Of a stretch of DNA of 64,000 nt, positions 34,313 through 45,513 are shown piece after piece. Below the pieces are notes generated by a model that was not told where the DNA came from, searched no databases, and saw only the letters and a list, made by a program, of their open reading frames with translations. Location: assembly GCF_017591435.1 (NCBI RefSeq), contig NC_059257.1:1610826-1674825 (forward strand), read 5' to 3'. Made by a program: the position numbers and the translations under genes. This DNA is from Portunus trituberculatus. Lineage: Eukaryota > Arthropoda > Malacostraca > Decapoda > Portunidae. The number at the start of each line of letters is the position of its first letter. Within the stretch, counting starts at the first letter, position 1.

Positions 34313-34886
34313 TTTTATTGCTGGTATCATTACTTTAAGAACAAATCATTGTAAAAATGAAAACAATCTAACCTGAGTGTGATGCATGTTTATAAATATC
34401 AGCATATCGGCATCCTGACTTGATGCCATCTGACGGCAAGGAGTAACAACAAGTTCATGATTGTAACAAAACACATCAACAACCTCACTGTTATGGCAGT
34501 AGGAGGAAAAAGACTGAGCTACACAATCTCCTGCTTGTGTTATGTGCTGTTAGATTGCTTGCTACAGTATATGCTAAAATACACTAAAAATATTTTTTCC
34601 TGAATTTGACCTGCTGAAATAGTAGTGCAAGTGCATCTTACATACGCTAAATAAAATATGCTTTAAAATATATGATGTATGTATGATTTTTTTATACTGT
34701 ATTATTTCTTCATTATTTTAATGCTATATGACAAAAAATGGGCAGAAAGTGACAAAAAATAACAGTTTGAAGATCCTAGTGTCAATTTGAATTATTACCA
34801 CAGGTTCTTCACTTCAGCTATTGCAAATATGGCTATCGTGCTGTGATAGATGCACCAATTAGACATGATAGAGGGTCGAGTGTATA
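34313..34886. other. A/T-rich stretch, nothing recognised
   Basis: Long A and T runs; no convincing ORF, TIR or structured RNA is seen. Confidence 0.5.
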
Positions 34887-35878
34887 CACACTAAACCCTC
34901 ATTTATCCGAATTTCTGTTTATCCAGACAGTGTCCAGATAATAATTTAATAATTTGAGACCGGACGGCCAACAAATTAATCAAAACAATGTGCGCCTTAT
35001 GCACTTCCAGAAACACCCAATAGATGGTGGCAGGCACTTGTAAACAAGTCCAGCTTACACTCATGAATACTGTGTATTGTCTGGATTCAGTGAACAAATC
35101 TTTTTTCAGTACCTCACCAAGGGTGTTTGTTTCCCAAGGGTGTTTGTTAAGCATTAGTGAGTGACCCTATCTGTGACTTAAAAGCTGGAATAAATAAGAA
35201 AATTAGAGAAAGGAGCTAGAGTTGCTAGTGTTTATAAGGAGTATGGTGTGGCCAAGCAAACTGTGTTGGATATTAGTAAATCAAAAGATAAGCTGGTAGA
35301 ATATTCTGTCAAATACTGTGTGAATGTATCATGTAAAAGTGGTAAAGGTGCACCAGGGAAAAATGTTAGGACTGGAAAAGATGCTGCATCAAATGCTGCA
35401 GTTATGAAGTGCTATGTACAACAGTGATCAGTTACTTTGAAATTTTTGTAGCAGCTAACAAGCTGGCATAGAAGACTGATAGAGCAAATTTCAGGGGGAG
35501 CAATAGGTGGTTGTGGCGATGCTGCAATCGACACAGACTTTTAATGGTACTGTGTAGAGTAAAGCTGGTGATAAGGACACAGCCAGTACCACATGACACA
35601 GCTGCATATTGTGGTACTTCATATCCACAATTTTTTTTTTTTTAAGCACTCGGCTATAACTGTTAGCTTAGTTTTAGAGTTAGTTAACTTAGATTAAGCT
35701 TGTTTTGGTTTAGTTGGTCAAAGAAACCAAAATGGACTGAGTTTTGCATTTCTTCAAAAAGTCTAGCAAGACAAATGACCATATTTGGCAAACAAACACC
35801 CTATTTGTGTTATCCAGACTTTTTCATTATCCGGTCTGGTGCCTGCACCATCTAGTCCAGAAAAATGAGGAATGCATA
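34887..35878 (+). mobile_element. Decayed Tigger-like element G
   Basis: The left end reads CACTAAACCCTCATTTATCC and the right end near 35860 is a mutated complement (CCAGAAAAATGAGG). Internal TTATCCAGAC and TTATCCGG motifs recur at both ends. A decayed HTH coding segment lies at 35163-35430 and a possible C-terminal remnant (TEFCISSKSLARQM-like) near 35730-35780. Confidence 0.65.
35163..35430 (+). pseudogene. Tigger HTH remnant in element G
   Basis: With small frame corrections the segment reads an HTH of the pipsqueak type: KLEIIRKLEKGARVASVYKE, then YGVAKQTVLDISKSKDKL, as in Tigger N-termini. A downstream stretch (GKNVRTGKDAASNAAVMK) belongs to the linker before the second HTH. The frame then ends in a TGA. 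Part of the linker (about 38 bp) also occurs at 45161-45197. Confidence 0.6.
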
Positions 35879-35984
35879 TCATATAAATAATGCTTTCTGT
35901 GAGTATATGTTGTCTCGGAGACACTTAGCTGAGAGAAGGTAAAAAAAAGTTCTACATCAATCAAACCAATATTTTACCACCCAC

Positions 35985-36139
35985 CAGGAGAAGCTGCTGC
36001 AATGGCTGCCAGCTGTGAGTCTGTGAGGTATTTGGCAGCTGTGGCATCATTTGCATGATGGATGTGTGTGCTGATGCTGCTCTGGAACAGTGACACAGCA
36101 TTGTGAAGACCTGGGAGGTATAGGCTATCCACAAGAGGC
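35985..36139 (-). CDS. Candidate internal exon of a host gene
   Basis: On the minus strand the acceptor ATCACTACTATCCACAG precedes a 155-nt open segment and the donor GTGGGT follows it. It starts with one base completing a codon and ends with one base (phase 1), which the CA at the start of the 30103 exon completes. The encoded peptide runs PLVDSLYLPGLHNAVSLFQ, then SSISTHIHHANDATAAKYL and TDSQLAAIAAASP. Composition and codon use look protein-coding and match no transposon. Upstream exons would lie above 36139 and are not seen in the LINE-filled region. Identity is unknown. Confidence 0.5.
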
Positions 36140-36692
36140 CTGTGGATAGTAGTGATGGTGGTTACAGGTCTTTCATTAACATGAAATAGGTCATTAAATA
36201 GAGAAATCTAATGCTTCTCATAAATAACTATCAATCTATATACTAAGCTGATAATCTACCATGAGATGGTCCAGACAAAGCACCACACAATCCTACACAC
36301 ACATTCATTACACTACTACACTCTTAGTTCCATCATCCTAAAGTGAAAATGAATGTTTGTCTTGTGGACCATCCCATTACACCTCAGGAGCTTAAGCCTG
36401 GCACAGATGGTCACATTTATCCATTGTAAGGCTCAACAATAAACACCTGCCCTTCATAATGAGACTTTGTTAACGTGCACTCTCTCCAATACTGAGACCA
36501 AGACAGATAGATACAGGGTACTACTTCCTACAACTTAACTGGATCCATACACTAAGTGCACCCATAACTTATTCTTTTGTCTGTTCATTCATGGTATAGA
36601 AAAAAAGAAAAAAAAAAAATGAAATCAACATGCATGCATAGGCATGCATACACACATAGGCAAACACACATGCATGCACACACACCACACAC
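36140..36692. other. Intergenic or intronic stretch ending in AC-rich sequence
   Basis: No gene is recognised. From about 36640 the sequence becomes ACACAC- and ATGCATGC-rich and runs to the 5' end of LINE copy L1. Confidence 0.5.
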
Positions 36693-37493
36693 ACCTAAAT
36701 AAGATCTGGGAATGGAGTAAAAAGTGGGAAATGGAATTCAATGTGGACAAAAGCCATGTCATGGAAATGGTAAAGAGTGAAAGACACCCCATGGGAATCT
36801 ATAAAATGGGAGATGGAATAGAACTAGTGAACATAAAAAAGGAAAAGGACTTAGGAGTGACAATGGAAGAAAACAATCAACTGGTAGCCATATTGATAGA
36901 ATTTTCAGAGAGACATATAATTTGCTAAGGAATATTGGAGTAGCATTTCACTACATGGACAAAGAAATGATGAAGAATTGATAAGTACTATAATAAGACC
37001 CGGATTGGAATTTGCAGGAGTAGTGTGGACCCCCAATAAAAAGAAACACATAAGGAAGTTGGAGAGACTACATAAATGGCTACAAGAATGGTTCCAGAAT
37101 TTGAAGGGATGACATATGAACATATGAGGAAAAACTAAAGGCTATAGATCTACTAACCCTGGGACAGAGAAGGGAGAGAGGGGATCTGACACAATTGATA
37201 CAATTGATCAACACAATGGACCAAGTGGATAATGAGAAACTGATCCTGAGAGAAGAATATGACATTCAAAGCACAAGATCGCAGAGTAAAAAGTTGAGGA
37301 AGAGAAGATGTCTGAGAGATGTTAAAAAACATAGTTTCCCACAAAGATGTGTTGAGATGTGGAACAGTTTGAGTGAGGAAGTGGTGTCAGCAATGAGTGT
37401 GCATGGTTTTAGAGAAAAATTGGATAAGTGCAGATATGAAGACAGGGCTACATGAGCGTAAAGCCCAGGCCCTGTAAAACTACAACTAGGTAA

Positions 37494-37496
<3 letters not shown>
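36693..37496 (+). mobile_element. CR1-like LINE copy L1 (3' fragment)
   Basis: It starts after an AC-rich stretch, in the RT thumb (IWEWSKKWEMEFNVDKSHVM at 36705). It continues through DLGVTMEENNQ, ATRMVPEFEGMTYE and a broken C-terminal domain (SFPQRCVEMWNSLSEEVVS at 37327). The 3' end is CTACAACTAGGTAAATAC followed by (AC)n. Many frame breaks are present. It is closest to copies L4, L5 and L6. Confidence 0.85.

Positions 37497-37575
<79 letters not shown>
37497..37575. repeat. (AC)n between L1 and L2
   Basis: AC dinucleotides serve both as the 3' flank of L1 and the 5' flank of L2. Confidence 0.98.
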
Positions 37576-37576
<1 letters not shown>

Positions 37577-37791
37577 GTCGCTGAGAGAGGACGGCTCGTC
37601 TCCGGCTGCGGAGTGCGGACGGGAAGAAGGAAAATACCTATGGTGTTGCAGGGCCCGGGTAACTCTAAGTTAGTGTCCTGTTAATGTCCTACTGTCGCTT
37701 AGTGTTGAAAGTGAGGGATATGGAGAGTGATCCCTGAGAGGAGAGTGTGGGCGGTGATTGTTTTGGCCGTAATCAGCTGACAATAGCAAAA

Positions 37792-38738
37792 ATGGCGTCT
37801 AGACAAACAAGAGACTTTGAAGGTTTTATTACTACACCAAAAGGACTGGAGAAACTTGATATGGATGAAGAATCCAGGCACTGGAAAGTAAGTTCCTAAA
37901 CATTTTGTCAATAGAAGAAGAACTGGATAGAGTTCTAGCCGAGAGTGATTCATTCAAAAAAGAGATCTATTTGTTAACGTTAGCAAATAAAGAGCTATTG
38001 AAGGAAAAAGTTGAGATGGAGAAAGAAAACCAACAACTAAGGAAACAATGTGAAGAGATGAAGGCTAAACTCATGGAAATGGAGATAAAAATATCAGAAG
38101 GGGACTTGAGGAAGGAGGAATGCCTTAATCTAATTGATACCAGGATGAAAGAAGTAAACCATGAACATCAGGAGGTACAAAGGTCATTTAGGGAGATAGT
38201 AAAAAACCAGGAAGAGGAAAATAAAGGGATTATGCAGAGGGAAATGGTAAAGGCACTAAAGAAAAATGAGTATGTGGTGAGAGATATTGCTGAAAAGAAA
38301 AAATGTGCGATCATAATAGGATTGCGGGAGGAAACTAACAGGAACTGGCAGGACAGGAGGGATAAGGAAAATGACAGGATTAAGTCTTTACTGAACAAGA
38401 TCTCTGTGGAAGAAGAGGACCTATATGCTGAGGTAGAAGAAAGTGTGAGATTGGGAGCTTTTGAGGAAGGCAAGAATAGACCATTAAAATTGAAATTAAA
38501 GTCTCAGGTGGCAGCAGAGGCCTTGTTGAGGAGGGCTTGGAAACTTAAGGACTCTGAGGAAACCAAAACAATTTACATAAGAAGAAATATGTCACAAGAT
38601 GAGCAAATGAAAATGAAGGAGCTTGTAACTGAAGTGAAAGAGAGGAATGACGAAAGAACAGAGGAGGAAAAGACCAAGTTTTTTTGGAGGATGAGAAATG
38701 GGAGGCTAAAGAAGTGGTGGATAAAACAGATGGAATAG
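37792..38738 (+). pseudogene. L2 ORF1 protein (coiled coil and C-terminal RNA-binding-like domain)
   Basis: ATG at 37792 begins MASRQTRDFEGFITTPKGL; a frameshift near 37885 moves the reading to the frame 37905-38738. Residues ~5-110 of that frame are a Lys/Glu-rich coiled coil (LANKELLKEKVEMEKENQQL). A globular part follows: KKCAIIIGLREETNRNWQDR, RPLKLKLKSQVAAEALLRRA and TIYIRRNMSQDEQMKMKEL, ending GRLKKWWIKQME. ORF1 proteins of this kind form trimers that bind the element RNA. Apart from the early shift, 277 codons are open. Confidence 0.75.
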
Positions 38739-38749
38739 GCACTACATGG

Positions 38750-41557
38750 AAGAACGAGACTAGGAATGGAATAAAAGTGACTTACATGAACATATATGGA
38801 TTTCTGTCTAAGAGGCTAGAATGTATGGATTACCTAAGAAATAACGAACCGGACATAATGTGTGTAGTGGAAACAAAGCTAAGACCCGAAATAAAGCTAG
38901 ACTGATTTGTTGTAAAACACTACAAAGTATGGAGAAATGATAGAAAAAATAAAGGAGGCGGTGGTATAATGGTTCTTACTAAGGAAGATCTGATAGTGAA
39001 GGAGGTGAACTATAGTAAGTGAAATGAGGAAATGAGATAGTGAGTATGCTTATAACAGATGGCAAGAGGGACATTAATATTATAACAGTATACATACCAC
39101 CCAGAACCAGTGCTTGGGAATATGAACAGTACCAAATGGTGATGAGAAATACTCTAGACAGAATGAAGCAAGAACTCATCAGAAAGGATAGAGTGATGAT
39201 AGTTGGAGACTTTAATTGCAAAGAAATAGTGTGGGAAGACTACAAAGTGGTGAACGGTGGTGAGTGGGCAGAAGAATTGTTAAAGGTAGCAACAAATAAC
39301 TTGATGACACAGTGGGTGAGATCACCAACAAGGTGCAGGGGACAAGATGTTGCAGCAAGGTTGGATTTGGTATTTACCAGGGAATCTCTAAAAGAGGAAA
39401 TTGAACATGAATGTCCCTTGGGAAAAGCGATCATGATGTCCTAAGCTTTGAGCTGGATACGGAATTAAGCACGAATAAGATTGTGGAACACAGGGAGGAA
39501 AAATTAAATTATACTAGGGCAAATTATAACCATATAAGGGAGTTCTTTAATGAAATTGACTGGTCCGTGGTATACCAGGAAAGGGATATGCAATTGAAAT
39601 ACGATAAATTTATGGATTTGTATAACTCTGCTGTGAAAAGTTTGTGCCATATCACAGAAAGAGGACTTTAAATAATAAACAGTGGTTTAATAGAAATTGT
39701 GAAGAAGCAAAAAAGAACAAAGAAAAGGCATGGAAGAAACTTAAGAAAAACAGTGATGTATTATCAAGGGAAGTCTACAAAACAGCAAGGAATAGATATG
39801 TTGAAGTAAGGAGAACAGCACAGAAGGAATATGAACAGAGGGTGGTGGAAAACTGTGATAGTGACCCAAAATGTTTTACAAATTCATAAATGGAAAACTA
39901 AATAAAAGGGAGGCAATAGAAAAGGTAAAAACGGGAAGAAGTATATGAAGATGCTGGAGATATAGCTGAAATTTTGAACGACAACTTTTGCAAAGTGTTT
40001 ACAAAGGAGGAGCATTTTATGGGAGGAAGGCCTACGGAAATAAAGCAAATGCAGGACATCATGGTTACTAAGGAAGATGTAAGGAAAATTATAAGCAATC
40101 TGGATATTAATAAATCAATGGGGCCTGATGGCATATCTGGGAGGTTGCTAAATGAATGTAAGGATCAATTGTTGAACCCCGTATTTGATATTGTGGAAAC
40201 CTCCATACGAACAGGATTAGTCCCGAAAGAGTGGAAAAGAGCTGACATTGTGCCTATATATAAGAATGGTAGTAGAATGGAACCGCTAAATTATAGACCA
40301 GTATCGTTGACTAGTATATTGTGCAAGGTATGTGAAGAAGTAATTAAAGCTAAGTGGAGTGAGTATCTAGAAAGTGAAAACATTCTGAGTGAAAGGCAGT
40401 TTGGTTTCAGAAAAGGAAGATCGTGTATCCAATTTATTATGTTTTTATTCAAGAGTGACTGACATACTACAACATAGAGAGGGATGGGTGGATGCTATCT
40501 ACCTGGACTTGAGAAAGGCCTTTGATAAAGTACCACACAATAGACTGATGTGGAAACTAAAGATGATTGGAGGAGTAAATGATAAACTAGCAAAATGGAT
40601 GGAAAATTACTTAATGGGAAGAGAAATGAGAACAGTGGTGAGAGGAAGGAAGTCCGAGTGGAAGAAGGTAACCAGTGGAGTTCCACAAGGGTCAGTGCTG
40701 GGTCCCATCATGTTTTTGATTTATGTTAATGATATGCCAGTAGGAATTGACAGTTATATGAACATGTTTGGGACAATACTAAAATTATGAGGAGAGTAAA
40801 GAATGTGGAAGATTGTAACAAGTTACAGGAAGATCTTGATAAAATATATGAGTGGAGTAAGGAGTGGCAGATGGAATTTAATATAGACAAGACCCATGTT
40901 ATGAAAATGGGAAGAAGTAGATACAGACCAAACAGGGATTACAGGCTGGGTGATGAGAAAATTAAAGAGACCAATGAGGAGAAAGACTTAGGAGTAACCG
41001 TGCAAAACACTTTGTCACCGGAGAAACACATTAACAAGATTTTTTTGAAAACATACAACATGCTTCAAAATATTGGCCTTGCATTCCACTACCTAGATGA
41101 AGGAATGATGAAGAAGATATTATGTACCTTAATAAGACCCCAGTTAGAATATGCAGCATGTGTCTGGTCACCGCATATGAAGAAAAATGTGAAGGTGGAA
41201 AGGGTACAGAGGCTGGCAACAAGGATGGTACCAGGACTCAGGGAGTTAGACTATGAGGAAAGACTGAGGAAGCTGGGGCTGACCACATTAGAAGAGAGAA
41301 GAACAAGAGGAGACATGATAACTATGTATAAATTGGTGAACAAGATTGACATACTCGATAGAGAGTTGATAATGGTGACCACAAGTAATAATCTCCGAGG
41401 ACATGGAAAAAAGCTAATAAAGGACATCTGTCTAAATGACGTGAGAAAATACAGTTTCCTGCATCGTAGCATTGATAAGTGGAATAAACTGAGAAGTGAT
41501 GTCGTTGACACGGTGTGTGTCAATCAGATGAAAGAGAGATATGACAGGAATGGATAA
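38750..41557 (+). pseudogene. L2 ORF2: AP endonuclease and reverse transcriptase, broken
   Basis: Endonuclease blocks are EPDIMCVVETKLRPE, NIITVYIPPRTSAWEYEQY, MIVGDFNCKEIVWEDY, RLDLVFTRESLK and a frameshifted CPLGKSDHDVL. RT blocks are MGPDGISGRLLNECKD, IVPIYKNGSRMEPLNYRPVS, RQFGFRKGRSC, IYLDLRKAFDKVPHNRLMW and SGVPQGSVLGPIMFLIYVND. At 40765 the catalytic FADD is lost: one base is missing and the second Asp codon reads AAT. The thumb and tail (QLEYAACVWSPHMKKN, RTRGDMITMYKLVN) are open to 41557. Stops occur at 38903 and 39032, with frameshifts near 39430, 39640, 40440 and 40775. CR1-group assignment rests on motif style. Confidence 0.82.
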
Positions 41558-41610
41558 AGAGACAGGACACAGAGAGCTTAGCTCGGGCCCTGTAATACAC
41601 AAATAGGTAA

Positions 41611-41612
<2 letters not shown>

Positions 41613-41671
<59 letters not shown>
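41613..41671. repeat. (AC)n between L2 and L3
   Basis: AC dinucleotides joining the L2 tail to the truncated 5' end of L3. Confidence 0.98.
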
Positions 41672-41673
<2 letters not shown>

Positions 41674-42255
41674 GAGTCTGGGGAGAAAACTTTGGGCCTT
41701 GCTGAAATTATAGATCAACAGATCATAGAAGAGAAGATTGCTGAGAAAGTGGTGAAGGTTATTAAATCAAATGAGACATTGGTGAGGGAAACTGTAGACA
41801 AAAAGAGATGTGTGGTGATATTTGGTGTGGAGGAGGATAAGACACCGAGTAAAATGGAGAGAGAGAAAACATAAAAAGGTGATAAATAATATCATTAATG
41901 TGGTGCAGGAGGAGGAAAAGACCTAGTACAAGAAATAGAGGACTTCCATAGAATTGGAAAGTTCACAAGAGAAGGTATGAGGCCAATAAGAATCAAACTT
42001 AAGTCACAAAAGGATGTAGATGAATTGGTGGAGAAGTCATGGAGGCTAGCCCAGCAGGAAACAACAAGGAAGATTTGGTTGAGAAGAGATCTCGGTGAAA
42101 AGGAAAGAGAAATGTTAAATGAGTTGAGAAAGGAGGCTTTGAAAAAAAATGAAGAGAGGACAGAAGAGGAGAAGAAAGAGTTTTTCTGGAGAATCTTGGA
42201 TATGAGACTGAGGAAGTGGTTCATAACCCAGAAAAGTACAGTAAGAAAGGACTAA
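41672..42255 (+). pseudogene. L3 ORF1, 5'-truncated and frameshifted
   Basis: It begins in the coiled-coil end (GLAEIIDQQIIEEKIAEKVV). CVVIFGVEEDKTPSKMEREK is followed by a stop; the frame is regained at MRPIRIKLKSQKDVDELVEK, WRLAQQETTRKIWLRRDLGE and ERTEEEKKEFFWRILDMRLR. Two small indels (near 41865 and 41920) separate the frames and recur in L7. The role is as for L2 ORF1. Confidence 0.75.
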
Positions 42256-42289
42256 AGAAACTTACGTATGAGCGAATGTAATGTATTCC

Positions 42290-45079
42290 AACATAAATGG
42301 AGTGATATCGGGATTTTAGAACTCAACGATTACTTGAGGGACAAGAACCCAGATATTGTGGGTCTTACTGAAACAAAACTGAGAGAGGAGAAGACCTGAT
42401 GATGGTTGGAGAAGGAAATATAATGTTTGGAAAAGAAATAGAGTAGGTAAGATGGGAGGAGGAGTGATGTTGCTGGTTAAAAAGATATAAAGGTGGATCA
42501 AGTGAAAGAAGGTATGGGAAAGGCAGAAGTGCTAAAGATCAGAGCAGAAACTAATGAAGGAAAAAGAGGCACTACATAGTGGTGTACGTACCACCTAAGA
42601 CAAATGCATGGTCAGTACAGGAATATGAAGAAATGATAAGTGATACAGGAACATGTCTGGAAGAAATGTTGGGTGGCTGTGAACGAACTATAATGATGGG
42701 AGATTTTAATTGTAAAGAGGTGTGTTGGGAGGACTGGTCAATGGAAGGATCAGAGACAACATGGGGAAATACACTATTGACACTGGCAATGGAAAATGTG
42801 TTAACTCAGTGGGTCAAAGAAGATACTAGGTTTGGAGGAGAGGGAGCATCGTCAAGACTGGACTTGGTCTTTAGTACAGAGCCAATGGTCATTGAGGAGA
42901 TGAGGGTGGAGTGCCCTTTAGCAAAGAGTGATCATGCAGTTTTGGAGTTCAAGGTGATAGATGAAGAGAAATCTAGAAGAAATGAAGAATATAAAGTGGG
43001 AAGATGGAATTATGCCAAGACAGATTTTGGAAACCTAAAGAAATTCTTTCAAGAGACAAATTGGATGAAATTCAAGAGTGCTAAGGAGCAAATGAAAAGT
43101 GGAAGGAATTTATAAAATATACAAAGAAGGTGAGAAAAATTTGTACCAATAAGACAACATAGAGAAGTTGGAAAGCAGGACTGGTTTAACGATAGATGTG
43201 AAAAGGCTAGAACAAGAAAAGAGGATGCATGGAAGAGGTGGAGAAGGAAAAGACGGATTAAGCAGTGGAAAGTTACAAAAGAGCAAGAAATGAATATGTG
43301 TTGATTAGAAGAGAAGAAAGAAAGAAACAAGAAAAGGATATAATTGATAAATGTAAAGACCAACCAAGGCTTTTTACAGACATGTGAACAACAACATCAA
43401 AAATAGAGAAAGTATTGAAAGTTTAGAAGTAAATGGAGTATGCAGTGAAGATCCCAGGAAATGGCAGAGGCTATGAATGGATGCTTTCGGAAGGTATTCA
43501 CAAAGGAGACTGCTTTTGACAAACCACTGGTAATGGAACAGAAAGGGATTATGAAGGAGTTTCAAGTAACTGTGGAGGAGATCAAGAATATGATGGGGAG
43601 TTTAGAAGTGAGAAAAGCTGTGGGACCTGATGGGGTATCAGGATGGATTTTAAGAGAATGCAGGAGCAACTGGCAGAAAAAGTTTGTGAAGTAATTGATG
43701 CCTCATTAAGGGAAGGTGTAGTGCCCCAAGACTGGAAAAGAGCTAACATTGTCCCAATCTATAAATCAGGTAACAAGAGAGACCCATTGAACTATAGACC
43801 AGTGTCACTTACAAGTGTGGTAGCTAAGATGTGTGAGAGGGTGGTGAAGAATAGATGGACAGACTTCTTGGAGAAAATGACATACTTTGTGAGTGTCAAT
43901 TTGGTTTTAGAAAAGGGCGTTCATGCACGACAAACCTGATATGTTACTATTCGAGGGTGATAGATGTAATACAGGAAAGAGATGGTTGGGCTGATGGAAT
44001 ATATCTGGATTTAAAAAAGGCCTTTGATAAGGTACCACACCGGAGACTGATCTGGAAACTTGAAATGGTAGGAGGAGTGCATGGCAGTTTACTAAAATGG
44101 ATGGAAGACTTTTGGTAGGAAGAGAAATGAGAACAATAATTAAGGACAGACCATCAGAATGGGGCTTGGTGGAGAGTGGAGTTCCACAGGGATCAGTGTT
44201 GGCACCAGTAATGTTCGCGGTCTACATAAATGACATGGTGGATGGGGTGTCCAGTTATGTGAGCCTATTTGCAGACGATGCAAAATTGTTAAGAAAAGTG
44301 AGATGTGACAAAGATTGCGAACTACTCCAGGAAGACTTGGACAGAATATGGAAATGGAGCTGTACATGGCAAATGGAGTTCAACACGACAAAATGCAAGA
44401 AAATAGAGTTTGGCAAGAGTGAAAGAAGAATCAGGAGTATGTACAAGATAGGAAATGAAGACATAAAACCAGTCATGAAGAAAAAGACCTTGGGGTGACA
44501 ATTACCAATGACCTATCGCCAGAGAGACATATAAACAAAATAATTGGAGAAGTATTGAACTTATTGAGGAACATAAGAGTGGCGTTCGATATTTAGATGA
44601 AGAAATGATGAAGAAAATAATTACTGCAATGATAAGACCGAGGCTTGAATATGCAACAATACAGTGGGCTCCGAACTTAAAGAAACACATAAGGAAACTA
44701 GAGAAAGTACAGAGGGCTGCAACAAAATGGTGCCTGACTTAAGAGATTTGACTTATGAAGACAGACTGAAAAGAATGCAACTTCCGACCCTGGAAAACAG
44801 AAGAGAAAGGGGAGACCTGATAGCAATATACAGAGTGATGATTGGCATGGAAAAATGGATAGGGAAGATCTGTGTATGTGGAATGAAAGAATGTCGAGAG
44901 GGCATGGGAAAAACTAAAATGGCCACTTATAGGAGAGATGTGAAAAATATAGCTTCCTCATAGAAGGGTGGAAGCATGGAATAGTTTAGACGTGGAAGTG
45001 GTCAACGCAAGGAATATTCATGATTTTAAGAAAAAGCTGGACATTAATAGATATGGAGACGGGACAACACGAGCATAGC
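42290..45079 (+). pseudogene. L3 ORF2: AP endonuclease and reverse transcriptase, broken
   Basis: Endonuclease motifs are KNPDIVGLTETKL, VVYVPPKTNAWSVQEYEE, IMMGDFNCKEVCWEDWS, RLDLVFSTEPMVIEE and CPLAKSDHAVLEF. RT motifs are VGPDGVSGWILRECR, IVPIYKSGNKRDPLNYRPVS, FGFRKGRSC (in a shifted frame), IYLDLKKAFDKVPHRRLIW, SGVPQGSVLAPVMFAVYIND and an intact catalytic YVSLFADDAKLLR at 44265. The C-terminal tail (MVPDLRDLTYEDRLKRMQL, ENRRERGDLIAIYRVM) runs to 44963. Frameshifts fall near 42385, 43110, 43380, 43675, 43880, 44115, 44490, 44600 and 44955, mostly single-base changes in homopolymers. It cannot be translated as one protein. Confidence 0.82.
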
Positions 45080-45121
45080 TCTTTTCCCGTATGTTACAAT
45101 TAGGTAAATACAATTAGGTAA

Positions 45122-45123
<2 letters not shown>

Positions 45124-45157
<34 letters not shown>

Positions 45158-45160
45158 ACA
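45124..45160. repeat. (AC)n between L3 and L4
   Basis: AC dinucleotides with one AT, leading into a short Tigger-derived filler. Confidence 0.95.
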
Positions 45161-45197
45161 GGGAAAAATGTTAGGACTGGAAAAGATGTTGCATCAA
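45161..45197 (+). other. 38-bp Tigger-G-like filler at the L4 5' junction
   Basis: GGGAAAAATGTTAGGACTGG and the next 18 bases match element G at 35356-35392 with one mismatch. The filler lies exactly between (AC)n and the first LINE-derived base. Confidence 0.88.
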
Positions 45198-45513
45198 ATT
45201 ATGAAAGTGGTATGGAAGAAGCCTGGGGAGAAAGATTTCTGAGCCTAATGATAGATAATATGCTGGACCAAAAAGTAAAGGAAAACACAAGATTCAGAGG
45301 AAACGACAAGCTGGCGAGATTGGACCTAGTTTTCACAAGGGGTATACAAATGAATGATGATACAAGATATAAGTGCCCACTGGGAAAGAGTGACCATGTA
45401 ATATTAAAAATGGATATAGAAGAGGAAAATGAAGATAGAGACAATTCATACAAAGGAGATTGATTAAATTACAGAAAAGTTGATATTGAGAATCTCAAGA
45501 ACTATTTCAAATA

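Larger units (their letters stand above)
37576..41612 (+). mobile_element. CR1-like LINE copy L2, near full length
   Basis: A 5' UTR starting CGTCGCTGAGAGAGGACGG lies directly after (AC)n, followed by ORF1 (37792-38738), ORF2 (about 38750-41557) and a 3' UTR ending AAATAGGTAAATACACAC into (AC)n. The copy is about 4.0 kb. It shares a subfamily with L8 (KWWIKQ, YIPPRTSAW). Confidence 0.88.
41672..45123 (+). mobile_element. CR1-like LINE copy L3, 5'-truncated
   Basis: It begins in ORF1 (AAGAGTCTGGGGAGAAAAC) immediately after (AC)n and ends with two copies of the 14-bp unit ACAATTAGGTAAAT then (AC)n. It is almost identical to L7 (55537-58980) and shares L7's frame breaks. Confidence 0.9.
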
